Source: Flaccisagitta enflata (Eukaryota > Chaetognatha > Sagittoidea > Aphragmophora). From it: a DNA stretch of 64,000 nt. Of the stretch, positions 36,231-47,205 are shown piece by piece. The stretch covers positions 16,988,001 through 17,052,000 of the forward strand of contig OZ231128.1 of assembly GCA_965153355.1 (NCBI GenBank), given 5' to 3'. The notes below the pieces were generated by a model that was given only the letters and a program-made list of their open reading frames with translations, was not told the origin of the DNA and did no database searches. Position numbers and translations under genes: made by a program. How positions within the stretch are numbered: position 1 is the first letter of the stretch; each line of letters starts with the position of its first letter.

Positions 36231-36520
36231 CTTGGCATTCCTCGTGGTGACCAAGGTGGATGCGACCCAAGACCGACCACCAAATTATGGCGAAACGATT
36301 TGGAATTTGTCATATTACCTTTTGGTATGAGTGATCCTGAAATAACCGACACTTTTTCAAAAAAAGGTTATCGTGCACTCTTGGGTTAAAGCTTGGTTTC
36401 TGCTGCTGGCAGGTTTCTCATCCGATCTTTCATCCAGCATGACGGTGCATAAATTCGGCTATAGCCTGATTAGCTTCAAGGAAAATTCCGATTAAAATCT
36501 GCCTTTTTTTTTGGTCCAAG

Positions 36521-36868
36521 ATGGCGAGAAAACTCATTAGCCATCCCGACATTCAAGAACAGAAAAAGAAATTTGCAAAACTCAGGCAGGTATTTCAAGA
36601 ATTTGAAAATGAGGCCAGGATGACAGAAAAGGGATACTATATCGGGGATGCTCTCATGGCAAAAAGCGAGGGCAATGTTTATTTTTTGTGCTCAAAGATA
36701 GATCTGAAATTGTTCAATATCAGCTCTGATTTACTCAACATCAAAGAGGACTGGAAAGTTCCTTTTAATTCCTTTGACCTGCGAGATAGCAGGCTGATGC
36801 GGGCTTTTGATCATCTTGTTTTGACCAAAAAAATCAAGCGATCAAAGCAAAGGCGTAAAACCTCTTAG
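36521..36868 (+). CDS. Orphan open reading frame, 115 residues
   Basis: A complete frame opens at an ATG in a good context (CCAAGATGGC) and ends at TAG. The product is Lys-rich (MARKLISHPDIQEQKKKFAK at the start, KRSKQRRKTS at the end), with mixed hydrophobic residues and a charged, probably helical N-terminus. No signal peptide or transmembrane segment is seen. Base composition is more balanced than in the AT-rich flanks and no simple repeat underlies it, which is why I list it. I recognise no family. It could be a single-exon gene, an exon of a spliced gene, or chance. Confidence 0.35.
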   Translation: MARKLISHPDIQEQKKKFAKLRQVFQEFENEARMTEKGYYIGDALMAKSEGNVYFLCSKIDLKLFNISSDLLNIKEDWKVPFNSFDLRDSRLMRAFDHLVLTKKIKRSKQRRKTS

Positions 36869-37514
36869 CTTGTATCATTCGCTTGGAAAATTAGTGACCA
36901 TGATGAGTGCTGGTTGGATATTTGTAGGCTCCGGCACTCTTTTCGCAATCGCATTTTCTCTTACTTGCTGCTGTAAGTGAAAACTTCAGTCTTGCACCCG
37001 GAGGGGATGAAATGTAACATAAAAATTCACCATGTCCCAGCCCCCTTAATTGAATGAAAGGACCAAAACTGGGGACTTAGACTACCTCTAAGTAGTTCCA
37101 TTTTTTCAATGAAGTAATCTTAATATAGTAGCTGAGTTGGAAAAGCCATCCAATGCCAGTAGTCAGTGCTTGTTCAAGGTTAAATCATCTTAGCCCCCTA
37201 GAAAATATCAAAACATTTCCTAAATCAAAAAACTGTTTTTTTAAGAAAAAAAACTGTCCAAAAATACATTTCCAAGGGTTTTTGAGTAACAGTTTCATTA
37301 ACCACTAAAAATGGGTCTAAGTGCTCAAATTTGGTCCTGTATGCATATGTAATGGAAGCTTACACTGTAAGAATTACAGAAATAAGTGTGCCTCAAGAAC
37401 AAAATCCAACTTTGAAGCCCAAATCCCAGGCCCCAAGGCCCAAAACCCCAGCTCTTAGGGCCTAAGTCTTAGCCCAAACGCCCAAATTCCAACCACTAGA
37501 AGGAGAAGGAGGAG
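36869..37514. other. Unassigned sequence
   Basis: Non-coding by eye. A CAAATCCCAGGCCCCAAGGC minisatellite begins at about 37,390. Confidence 0.4.
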
Positions 37515-37640
37515 AAATTTCCTCATGTGTGAAAGGATAGGTCATCAGCCCCTTTGGGGCCGCTGCCCTGCTCCCTCCTTCAACTTCAATCACAACCTTC
37601 TTAGGCAGAGCACGGGTACCGCTGACAATCTAACGCTTTT
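37515..37640 (+). repeat. Family B copy
   Basis: GAAATTTCCTCATGTGTGAA, CCCCTTTGGGGCCGCTGCCC, AGCACGGGTACCGCTGACAA. Confidence 0.6.
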
Positions 37641-38040
37641 GCACTTGAGGAAGACGTGCCATCGCCGTAAGAGTCATGAAAAATTGCAAGCTATATATAG
37701 AGGGCAAAAACAAAAAGATAATCTCATGATCATTAAGTTTATTGCAATGGCTCATTAAGTTAATTGCAGTGGCTCGAATGAAGGGCTTGTATCGGGGCTC
37801 TATCTCCCTTCCTTTCCACTTCTAATTGCGGATAAAATCAATATCAGAGGAATGGTTTTATAGTTAAAAAAGTCAAGCCTAATACGTGTGGTTGGACAGG
37901 GCTCCTGAAAATCTCCCCATGATCTATTTAGAAGCCTTTTCTTACTTTAATGGCTTTGACGGTGGCCTAGGTCAAGTACAATCGTCCTATAAATTTGACT
38001 CAAGAAATGTAAAGAACATAACTTGATACATTATGACTTA

Positions 38041-38632
38041 CTATCTAGCTCAAAAGTATAGACACAAGATAAGCATTGATGGATTTATTCAATAAATAAT
38101 ATGGTGTATAATTCCGGAATGCATTCAATATCAATTGTGTCCCCCTTTGGCAGTAACAACCGCCTTTATACGTCTTGGCATCCTTTTGTAGACAGATTTT
38201 AGGTAAATTGGCAAGATCTTTCCCAGATTTTTAAAGCAATTTTTTCAGCCCTGCAGCTGATGTTGCACAATCTTTGATTTGAAGTTTCTTTAGTAGAGAT
38301 CACAGCAATTCAATGGGGTTCAGATTTCCAGGCCAACCACCAAAGAGGTTGACGCCCAGTTTTGTGTGCCATTGCCCCATTGTAGTGGCGTAATATATTG
38401 AAGCGCTCTTTTTTCTCAATGAACTGCAATTTTTTTGCCATTATTGATTTGGATTAGCAATCTTGTTTTATTTGTCATTTCTAAACACGTTGACTTAGAA
38501 CAACGCAGTTGGTGCCATTCAATTAGAAATTTTATCTAGTTTCTAGATCTCACCAATTTTCCTATCAATTTATTTTATTTTAAGCAAAGATATTCCTCAA
38601 AACACTTGTGTCTATACTTTTAAGCTAGATAG
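38041..38632 (-). pseudogene. Tc1/mariner transposon relic
   Basis: Inverted ends CTATCTAGCTCAAAAGTATA / complement (38,603-38,632) are flanked by TA on both sides (38,039-38,040; 38,633-38,634). On the minus strand the interior preserves, in broken frames, parts of the transposase C-terminus: a WPGNLNPIE-like stretch encoded near 38,310-38,336 and LKSVYKRMPRRIKAVVTAKG near 38,140-38,210. It is a 592 bp internally deleted copy. Confidence 0.8.
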
Positions 38633-38634
38633 TA

Positions 38635-38959
38635 TTCATGTTAACAAATTTGCGCACTTTGTCTTAGCTCATCCTTTACCAGCACGCGAAACGAGCTGCC
38701 GCTTGTTGGTTTCCTTTTATATTGTCACTTGCTAATCTTCCAAGCCAATATTGACTTTAATGTCACTTCGTTCTTTGTCTTCCAAATTGATGATTAGTTT
38801 TAAGAATGAAGCAAGGCAGAAACAAAGTTCAAACGAAGAAAATGTTGAGGCATACTTAACCTTCCTGCATGCAATCTTCTGGCTCAGCTCGAGACCCATA
38901 GTTGCAACACCCAAACCAGTGAGGCAACCTCTGGTTGAGCACCATAACTTTTTGTTATT
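38635..38959. other. Unassigned sequence
   Basis: No feature recognised. Confidence 0.4.
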
Positions 38960-39480
38960 TATTATTATTACTACTACCAGTAATGGCGGCTATCGCCGTG
39001 GGGAAAAAAGTTGTAATCATTGGCCACTTTCCACCAAGTTTTTGTCTTCAGTCACTGCAATTTTTTTTATCGATTAGATTAAATCAAGAGCTGTTCTATT
39101 TATTGATTGCACTGAAAATCATGAAAAAAACAGGATTCAGCTAAATGGTCTAGATAAGGTAAAATATTCAAAATCTCTCACTCAGTTAACCAGCTATGCT
39201 CACTGTCAGTGAGTCAGTGAGTCACTGATATGCTTGCTTGTATCTACATGCTCAGACATGTATAAAATCATTTATCTATTCATTGCAGAAAAAAAGATGT
39301 AGCTAATCAGCTAGGATATCAAAAAAACGGATGAGCAACTATACATAAAAACACGCTGGATGCCAAATGAAAGAGAATTATCAAAATTGCATACCCTATC
39401 AATTTTGATTGAGAGTTTATTTGGTCGATTGAAAGCTTTAACTTCCTAATAAAACATGGCCAACACCTATAAGTCGCGTG
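38960..39480 (+). repeat. Family C tandem repeat (~170 bp unit)
   Basis: Begins AGTAATGGCGGCTATCGCCG. Units contain ATTGATTGCACTGAAAATC, GAGCTAAATG and ACTCAGTTAACCAGCTATG. The same order recurs at 50,018-50,890. It ends in TAAAACATGGCCAACACCTA and a family A right end (AAGTCGCGTGTGAGACTTA, 39,472-39,490), which leads into the decanucleotide satellite. Confidence 0.6.
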
Positions 39481-39650
39481 TGAGACTTACTTAATTACAT
39501 AATCGCCTAATTATATAAGTATGTTATTTCCTGTGATGACAATAATGACTATAATTACCTATTGACCTATAATTGCCTATAATGACATAAAATACCAATA
39601 ATTACCTATAATTACCTATAATTACCCATAATTAAATAATGACCTATAAG

Positions 39651-40517
39651 CAGCGGCGTAGGGCAGGAAAATGGGCAGGGGCGTCAGACCCAAATCTGTG
39701 TCCGACTCAAGACTGTGTCCGACTCACTATGTCATTGTTTTTATTCACAAAACAGTAAAAAAATGTGGGTGAATAACATGTTGTTTAATCATTGAAGGAG
39801 AGGGGTGCAGGTATCAATACAGAGAAATAAAACAGTTGAGGTATCACTTGATGGTTTCAATAAAAAAAATTATGGAAAAAAAAAAAGTTTATTAAAAAAA
39901 AATTCTAAGATAAAAAGAATAAAAAAGAATATCTCAAGGATGATAAAAGATTCTATCATATGGAAAAAAAATTCATCGGATAAAAAAAAATTTGTTATAA
40001 AAAATTATCAAAAGATGAAAAATTCTAAGAGATAAAAAGAATCTATAAATGAAAAAATATTGAGTTTTAAAATTTAAAAAAAGATTTAATAAATTTTTTT
40101 TTTAGTATTTTAATGAATTTTCAAAATTATAACAATTTATTGATCTTAGCCTGCATGCTTCCCCAGGCCATATTTCTCTGAGGGGAATCTATTTCAATAA
40201 CATTCATTTCCACTCATTTTTATTGAGTTTTTAGCATCTATCTAAGATTTTGTAACTACAGTGGCTCAAATCTGTTACCACTAATTATTCGGGGTCAATG
40301 GGACAAAACCTTACTTTCTTCCCCACTTTTTTCCTCTTCCAATTCATTCATTTTTTCTCTTTCTCTTTCTTTCATATTTCTTAGAGTCAACCGGACAAAG
40401 CAAATTTACTTTGTTTATCACTTTCTTTCCTTTCATTTCTTTTTTCTTTCTTTTTCTCTTTCTTTTTTTCTCCTCTTTCTTTTTTTCTTCTCTTTCTTTT
40501 TTTCTGTGTTTCCTTTT

Positions 40518-40595
<78 letters not shown>

Positions 40596-41049
40596 TTCTT
40601 TTTTTCTTTCTTTCTTTCTTTCTGATCCCATGAAATCTTTTTTCCAGTCCCATTTGTTTTTTTTTCTTTAGCCTCTTTTTTTTTTTCTTTATTGAACAAT
40701 TATACATCTCGCTTCTTCTGTCGTAAATTTTTAGCTAAATTCAGCTCCATTTCCGAGGTCAAATCCATTTCCTCTCTAGCTTGTATTTTGTAACAGGAAT
40801 GTAGAAAATATTTCAGCATTAATTTGCGCAAATACTTATATAATTCTCAAAGCAAGGGGGGCTTAATTTTTAATGACTGATAAAGCTTGAGCCTTGTTAC
40901 TGGGTACCACTTCTTTGTTATTGTCGTTTCCAAGAATTTACGACAGTTTTTCTATGATGATTAGATTGCCATCTGTGTCCAACAGCCATCTGTGTCCGAC
41001 TGTAGGGGCGTCAGCTGACGCCCCTGACGCCCCTCCTCCTACGCCGCTG
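39651..41049. mobile_element. hAT-type non-autonomous element (1,399 bp)
   Basis: Exact 12 bp inverted ends CAGCGGCGTAGG, with GGGGCGTCAG just inside both ends, are flanked by a perfect 8 bp direct repeat CCTATAAG (39,643-39,650; 41,050-41,057). It contains A-rich sequence, a (CTTT)n tract (40,517-40,620) and GTGTCCGACT repeats near both ends. No transposase is present. It is nested in the decanucleotide satellite, so the satellite is older. Confidence 0.85.
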
Positions 41050-41203
41050 CCTATAAGTACCTATAAAGACCTATGATTACCTATAATTAAATATAAACCA
41101 ATAATTACCTATAATGATGTATGATTACCCATAGTTACCCATAATTAGCTTTAATGACAAAATGACCTATAATTACCTATAGTAACCTATGGTTACCTAT
41201 AAT

Positions 41204-41587
41204 CAGGCCTGATTTTAGAGCGAGCCCGCGAGCCCGATGCTCTCTATTTTGCTCTTGGACTCTCATGTTTTGAGAACTCTGAGCCCGGCAGGCTTTCTCT
41301 CTTATTGAAAAGGGTTTAAAGCGCTCAAACTGATTGAGTAAGATATTTGAAAAATCATCAAGTTTTGAGCTGTTTGATTGTTTCACCTGCCGAATCATCT
41401 GTTTAGAGATTGCTATATCATCATATCATCTTATCAGAAACTATAATTACAAATCCAGGCTCACATATAATCTAGAAATTTGGCAGTACAGTTTCTACCG
41501 GGCTCATAGTTCTCCTGTCAGGCTCTGTCAAATTGTGGAGGGCGAGCCCGGCTGGCTCAGTCAAAAAAATCACTAAAATCAGGCCTG
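41204..41587. mobile_element. hAT-type MITE (384 bp)
   Basis: Exact 15 bp inverted ends CAGGCCTGATTTTAG, flanked by CCTATAAT on both sides (41,196-41,203; 41,588-41,595). Because the host satellite itself repeats this octamer, the duplication alone is weak evidence; the ends are strong. Subterminal GAGCCCG blocks resemble those of the element at 7,694-8,085. Confidence 0.8.
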
Positions 41588-42780
41588 CCTATAATTACCT
41601 ATAATTACCTATGATTACACATTATTAAATAATGACCTGTAAGTACCTATGAATACCTATGATTACACATAATTACCTATAATAACATAATGACCTATAA
41701 CTACCTATAATGACCTATGATTACCTATATTACCTTTAATTGCATAGTGACCTATAATGAACTATAATTACCTATGATTAGCTATAATAACCTCTAATTG
41801 AATAATGACCTATGATTACCTATAATTGTCTATTGACCTATAATTACCTTTAATGACCTATGATTACCTAAAATTACCTATAATTACATAATGACCTATA
41901 ATTACCTTTAATGACCTTTGATTACCTATAGTTACCCATAATTTCATAATGACCTATAATTACCTATAATTACCTATAATGACCTATAATTACCTATAAT
42001 TACATAATGACCTACAAATACCTATAATGATCTATGATTACCTTTAATTACCTATAATCATCTATAATTTCATAATGACCTATAATTACCTATAATTACC
42101 TTTAATGACCTATAATTACCTTTAATTACCTATAATTACATTATGACTTATGATTACATCATACATGACCTATAATGACCTACATGACCTATAATTACAT
42201 TATGACCTATAATGACCTATGATGACCTATAATAATCTATTATGACCTATAATTACCTATAATTACCTATAATGACCTATAATGACCAATAATTACCTAT
42301 AATTACCTATAATTACCTATAACTACCTATAATTACCTATAATTACCTATGATTTCATTCTGACCTATAATTACCAATAATGATCTATAATTGCATAATA
42401 ACCTATAATTATCTATAATGACCTATAGTTACCTATAATTACATAATGACCTATAATAACCTATGATGACCTATGATTACCTGACTTGAATTTACCTAAA
42501 ATGAGTTGAATTGACTTAAAATGACCTAAATTGACTTAAAAAAACTAAAATTCAAAAATGACATAAAATGACTTAAATTGACTTATACTGCCTTAAAGGA
42601 CGTATCGTGACCAGTAGAAAAAATTTTAAATTCCGATAAATGCTGTTTTCTATTCCTGATGACCTCCTGAGTCGATGTAAAAAATTTCAGCCCTTTAGCT
42701 CTACTAGAACGATGTTAAAAGTGCCCCAAAGAAACCCGTGTTTTGTGGACGATCAGGGGAAAAAGAAGACGAAATAAAAA

Positions 42781-42865
42781 GTTGCTTCGGGGTTCGAACC
42801 CCAGCAATAAGATTTATCCGTGTTCAAAGACAACGCTGCTAACCGCTATACTAACCGCACTCGCT
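42781..42865 (-). pseudogene. tRNA-like sequence (Gln-like, degenerate)
   Basis: On the minus strand an A box (GGTTAGTATAGCGGTTAGC) and a canonical B box (GGGGTTCGAACCCC) lie about 50 bp apart. The anticodon region CTTTGAA has TTG centred. The variable region is too long, the acceptor and anticodon stems do not pair, and TTTTT follows the B box. It is a tRNA pseudogene or SINE head. Confidence 0.5.
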
Positions 42866-43013
42866 GATTACTTGTGACATTTTGATTGCCTGTATTTTCT
42901 GGAGGCCAATGAGTTGGAGCACAAAATGAGATAGACTAATTTTTTACGCAAGCGTGAATATTGGCGTGAATATTGGGTGTGAAAATTGGCGTGAATATCG
43001 GTTGGAAATCAAT

Positions 43014-43193
43014 CTTTCTTTCTTTCTTGCTTGCTTTCTTGCTTGCTTTCTTTCTTGCTTTCATTCTTGCTTTCTTGCTTTCTTGCTTTCTTGCTTGCTT
43101 TCTTTCTTGCTTTCTTTCTTGCTTTCTTGCTTTCTTTCTTTCTTGCTTGCTTTCTTTCTTGCTTTCTTTCTTTCTTGCTTTCTTTCTTTCTTG

Positions 43194-43228
<35 letters not shown>

Positions 43229-43349
43229 GCTTTCTTTCTTTCTTGCTTTCTTTCTTTCTTTCTTTCTTGCTTTCTTTCTTTCTTGCTTTCTTTCTTTCTT
43301 GCTTTCTTTCTTTCTTGCTTTCTTTCTTTCTTGCTTTCTTTCTTTCTTG

Positions 43350-43380
<31 letters not shown>

Positions 43381-43477
43381 GCTTTCTTTCTTTCTTTCTT
43401 TCTTGCTTTCTTTCTTTCTTGCTTTCTTTCTTTCTTGCTTTCTTTCTTTCTTTCTTTCTTGCTTTCTTTCTTTCTTG

Positions 43478-43548
<71 letters not shown>

Positions 43549-43672
43549 GCTTTTTTTTTTCTTGCTTTCTTTCTTTCTTGCTTTCTGTCTTGCTTTCTTT
43601 CTCTTTTGCTTCCTTTCTTTCTTGCTTTCTTCCTTTCTTGCTTTCTTTCTTTCTTGCTTTCTTTCTTTCTTG

Positions 43673-43715
<43 letters not shown>

Positions 43716-44172
43716 GCTTTCTTTCTTTCTTGCTTTCTTTCTTGCTTTCTTTCTTTCTTGCTTGCTTTCTTTCTTGCTTGCTTTCTTTCTTGCTTTCTTT
43801 CTTTCTTGCTTTCTTTCTTTCTTGCTTTCTTTCATGCTTTCTTTCTTTCTTGCTTTCTTTCTTTCTTGCTTTCTTTTGTGCTTTCTTTCTTTCTTGCTTA
43901 TTTTCTTTCTTTCTTTCTTGCTTTCTTTCTTTCATGCTTTCTTTCTTGCTTTCTTTCTTGCTTTCTTTCTTGCTTTCTTTCTTTCTTGTTTTCTTTCTTT
44001 CTTGCTTTCTTTCTTTCTTGCTTTCTTTCTTGCTTTCTTTCTTGCTTTCTTTCTTTCTTGCTTTCTTTCTTTCTCGCTTACTTTCTTGCTTTCTTTCTCG
44101 CTTTCTTTCTTGCTTGCTTTCTCGCTTTCTTGCTTGCTTGCTTTCTCGCTTTCTTACTTTCTTGCTTTCTTG
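43014..44172 (+). repeat. CTTT/CTTG minisatellite (~1.16 kb)
   Basis: Mainly 12 bp CTTTCTTTCTTG and 8 bp CTTTCTTG units, with tetramer expansions. The very long open frames on both strands (up to 455 codons of Leu/Phe/Ser or Lys/Glu/Arg) result from the unit length being divisible by neither 9 nor the stop pattern. They are not genes. Confidence 0.95.
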
Positions 44173-44174
44173 CT

Positions 44175-44275
<101 letters not shown>

Positions 44276-44428
44276 GCTAGGGACGCTGGTCAAGCAGGAT
44301 GTGGGCGTTGCGTGCTCATAACCATTCATGATTGCAATCAACGATTAGTGAAATAAGGAAATGAATTTCTGGACAAAACGATCGCGTTTTAAATGGTCCA
44401 CTTTTTATTTTTTGCTGGCACCGCCCAC

Positions 44429-44941
44429 TTGGGTGCTTCACATAGCAAAAGTTTGGAGTATCCCTTCACCCTACTCGGGTAATGTGGAGGAGCAAAAATC
44501 ATGAAGATGACCATTTTCTTTTTTTCAAAATTCCTTAATCTTCTGTTTTTGTTTTGGCCCTAAAGTTTCCACAGATTTCCTAGAATTCAGCAAAATCCTA
44601 TGTAGTCTTGTTACAAAAAGGACAATTTTTTGTTTCAGAAAATCATGATCTTTGTAAAAATAAACTAAAATCTCAGAACATAAGCTATAGAAGATCTTTT
44701 GAAAAGGCAGATTAACGATTCAATGAAAAGTAAAAATTTGTAAAAGTTAATTTAAAGAATATCAGCATATTGTTTCATGCTACTGCATTATGCAAATTAG
44801 GTCCTCAAAAACAATTTCTAAAAAATGGAGGATGAACGATTTTGGATAAAAGAAAAATGGTAAGGGTCAAAAAATTAGTCATTCCGCATTAGATAAAGAG
44901 GGTGAAAGGAAGTAACCAACTTTGCCATGTGAAGCACCCAA
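44429..44941. mobile_element. Mutator-like non-autonomous element (513 bp)
   Basis: Inverted ends TTGGGTGCTTCACATAGCAA and the near-exact complement (44,922-44,941) are flanked by a perfect 9 bp direct repeat ACCGCCCAC (44,420-44,428; 44,942-44,950). A 9 bp duplication suggests the Mutator group. The interior is AT-rich, without a transposase. It is nested in a family D copy. Confidence 0.75.
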
Positions 44942-44944
44942 ACC

Positions 44945-45130
44945 GCCCACTCCGCTCACTTGCTTTGTGACGCTCCGCTTCGCTATGCTCTGTTCACGGG
45001 CTCGCTCACTTTTTTCACTCACTCCCTTGAAAAAAGTTGTTGTTCCTGAATTTGTGTTCATGCCGTAAACACGTTCAACGGGGAGGAACGCGTTCGTTAA
45101 TTCATCAAGTGAAATACGCCCGTACATGTG
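44945..45130 (+). repeat. Family D copy, interrupted by the Mutator-like element
   Basis: CCACTCCGCTCACTTGC, CGCTCCGCTTCGCTATGCTC, CACTCACTCCCTTG and GTAAACACGTTCAACGGG match the copy at 55.5-55.9 kb. Confidence 0.55.
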
Positions 45131-45372
45131 AAGTCGCAATCGCTGTGTCAATGTGCGCGGACGCGTAATCGGCCTAAAGTGCATCGCTTTGTCATCACTA
45201 GTTTAACGCCCTTGACAATTACCGATGGATCAATGGACGGAGAGACGGACACAGTAAGGATAAACCAAAGTTTTCAGACAAATATGAATAAGGCAGAGGG
45301 ACAGACAGACATGCATCTGGACGAACAGACAGGCAGAGCAGCGAAAACATAACCAGACGAACGAGAATCCAC

Positions 45373-45993
45373 CACTGCTTATTGACAGAAGATTTGTGAC
45401 AAGAATGATATCACTCCGGTTTTTTCTGCATTTTTGTGTAGGTTATAGGAATACAAATCAAGAACTATCCAGTGGAAAATCATTCCTAAAGCGCATTTTG
45501 AAAAAAAGTCAAAAATTTACAATTTTTAGCTTCATTTTTCATAAAGAACTTTTCAATTTGGTCTGACTCTTTTTCTAACAGCATATTGTTAATCCTGGTA
45601 AAATTCCCTTTCATTTGATAGGTCGCACTATATGGTTTTGATGAAAAATCAAATTTTCATATTTAAGGCCACCGCTGCAATTTTTGTAACGGTGGCTTAA
45701 AAAATGAAAATGTTATTTCTTTCTAAAACCATATATAGTGCGACCTATCAAATGAAAGGGAATTAGATCAGGATTGACAATATTCTGTCAAAAAATTAGT
45801 CAGACCAACCTGCAATGTTATTCATGTATGATGAAGCTAAAAATCATAGATTTTGGACTTTTTTTCAGAGAGCGCTCCAGGGATGATTTTCCACAGGATA
45901 GTTCTTGATTTGTATGCCTATGACCTACACAAAAATGCAGAAAAAGCCGGAGTGATATCATTCTTGTCACAAATCCTCTGTCAGAAAGCAGTG
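45373..45993. mobile_element. Foldback element, ~620 bp near-palindrome
   Basis: Arms of about 290 bp start at CACTGCTTATTGACAGAAGA and end at its complement. GTGACAAGAATGATATCACT, ATTTGATAGGTCGCACTATA and other stretches are matched inversely on the other arm. The centre CCACCGCTGCAATTTTTGTA / ACGGTGG lies at about 45,685. CCAC precedes and follows. The short frames are shadows. Confidence 0.8.
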
Positions 45994-46081
45994 CCACTGC
46001 GCCAGTGCGCCAGAGCATTCGTCTCCGTTCGCGCGGCGTCAATTTCCCTCTTCCTCGACCACTGCTGCTGCTTTTGTCGGC

Positions 46082-46182
<101 letters not shown>

Positions 46183-46407
46183 ATTTTGAGACGAAATTAC
46201 ATCTTTTTTCGCAAGTCAAAATAGGATCGACCATAGCGAGGCCCGTAAACAATCCCACTCCTCTCCCCTGCCTCCCCCCTCCACCGAGCCTCGCCTCAAA
46301 AGAAAAAAATAAAGTCGCTAAACAGCGACGGCCTAATGCCCCAATTATACTATATCAACAACAATACTAAATCTAATAACGGTAATCTGGTCAAGTCAAT
46401 TCGAAAT

Positions 46408-46563
46408 AAGTAAGAGAGGCTTCTCCCTCAATCAAATCTTCACGGCTTCTTTCCCGTGTTCACGTCCTCGATTCAATGTTCCCACAAGTGAGAGGGGCTT
46501 CTCCCTCCGTCAAGTCTCCACGGCTACTTTCCCGTGGTCGCTTCCCCGGTTCAGTGTTCCTTC
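46408..46563. repeat. 78 bp direct duplication
   Basis: Two adjacent copies start AAGTAAGAGAGGCTTCTCCC (46,408) and AAGTGAGAGGGGCTTCTCCC (46,486). They diverge by about a dozen changes. They lie just 3' of the frame at 46,582 on its coding strand and could be its untranslated tail. Confidence 0.75.
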
Positions 46564-46581
46564 TCGATTGTCCCTCTGTTC

Positions 46582-47050
46582 CTAATTTTTGTCCGAATCT
46601 TCTACGTCCGCCTCCTCCGCCGCCGTGTCGTATCGCGGCGTCTCTATTTCCTCTCGGTCCTCGTCCGCACGTACCACTCTTCCTTCCACCTCCCCCTCCA
46701 CCAGGAGTATCGCCGAGCTTTTCCTGCCGTCGCTGAGCACGCCCGCCGCATGCTTGAGGTCCTCGATTCTTGCGTATTCCTCTCCGTTTGGTCTCCATCT
46801 TGCCTCCTCGAAGTTCACCTCCAGTCTTTCCATCGCTGTCTTCACCGTCTCTGCCCCCGCCCTCAGTGCGCCAAGAAGAATTCTCAATTCCTGTGTGTCC
46901 CTTCTTCTTTCCGGCAGTGGGATACTTCCGAGCATCTCCACCCAATCGCTGATCGCCTTCATGCAACCTTGCCAGTCCTCCTTATTCTCTTTCTCCTTAG
47001 CTTTCTCTCTTTCTCCTCCTCTCCTGCTCGCTGCTCTTTCAATTCCCTCT
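46582..47050 (-). pseudogene. Fragment of an unrecognised coding sequence, cut by a family A insertion
   Basis: About 155 codons read without stop and with ordinary composition: EDWQGCMKAISDWVEMLG, PERRRDTQELRILLGALR, ETVKTAMERLEVNFEEARW, then an acidic end EEADVEDSDKN and stop. It is predicted helical and charged, like a gag or ORF1-type structural protein, but I recognise no family. Its 5' side enters a family A copy at about 47,050, so the true start is lost. Amphipathic heptads make a coiled coil plausible. Confidence 0.4.
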
Positions 47051-47205
47051 ACAAGTGACGAAAATGGGTGGGCAGGGGCATCCAACCCCCATCCATACCC
47101 CAGATCCCCATCCCCACGCAATCAAGCGTTTAAGACAGTCGTTTTTCTAATTTTCGACTCAAGCTCACAGACAACACGGATGGACCAACAAACAATTAAG
47201 AAGTG
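47051..47205 (-). repeat. Family A copy 10 (degraded)
   Basis: ATGGGTGGGCAGGGGCATCC, TTTTCGACTCAAGCTCACAG, ATGGACCAACAAACAATTAA. Confidence 0.5.

Larger units (their letters stand above)
39491..42600 (+). repeat. Decanucleotide satellite (CCTATAATTA / CCTATAATGA)
   Basis: About 1.3 kb of 10 bp units (TAATTACCTA, TAATGACCTA and variants) in three blocks: 39,500-39,650, 41,050-41,203 and 41,588-42,480. It is interrupted by two hAT-type insertions. At the right end it grades into AATTGACTTAAAATGACCTA units (42,480-42,600), like the decamers inside family A (AAGTCATTTT complement). Confidence 0.85.
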
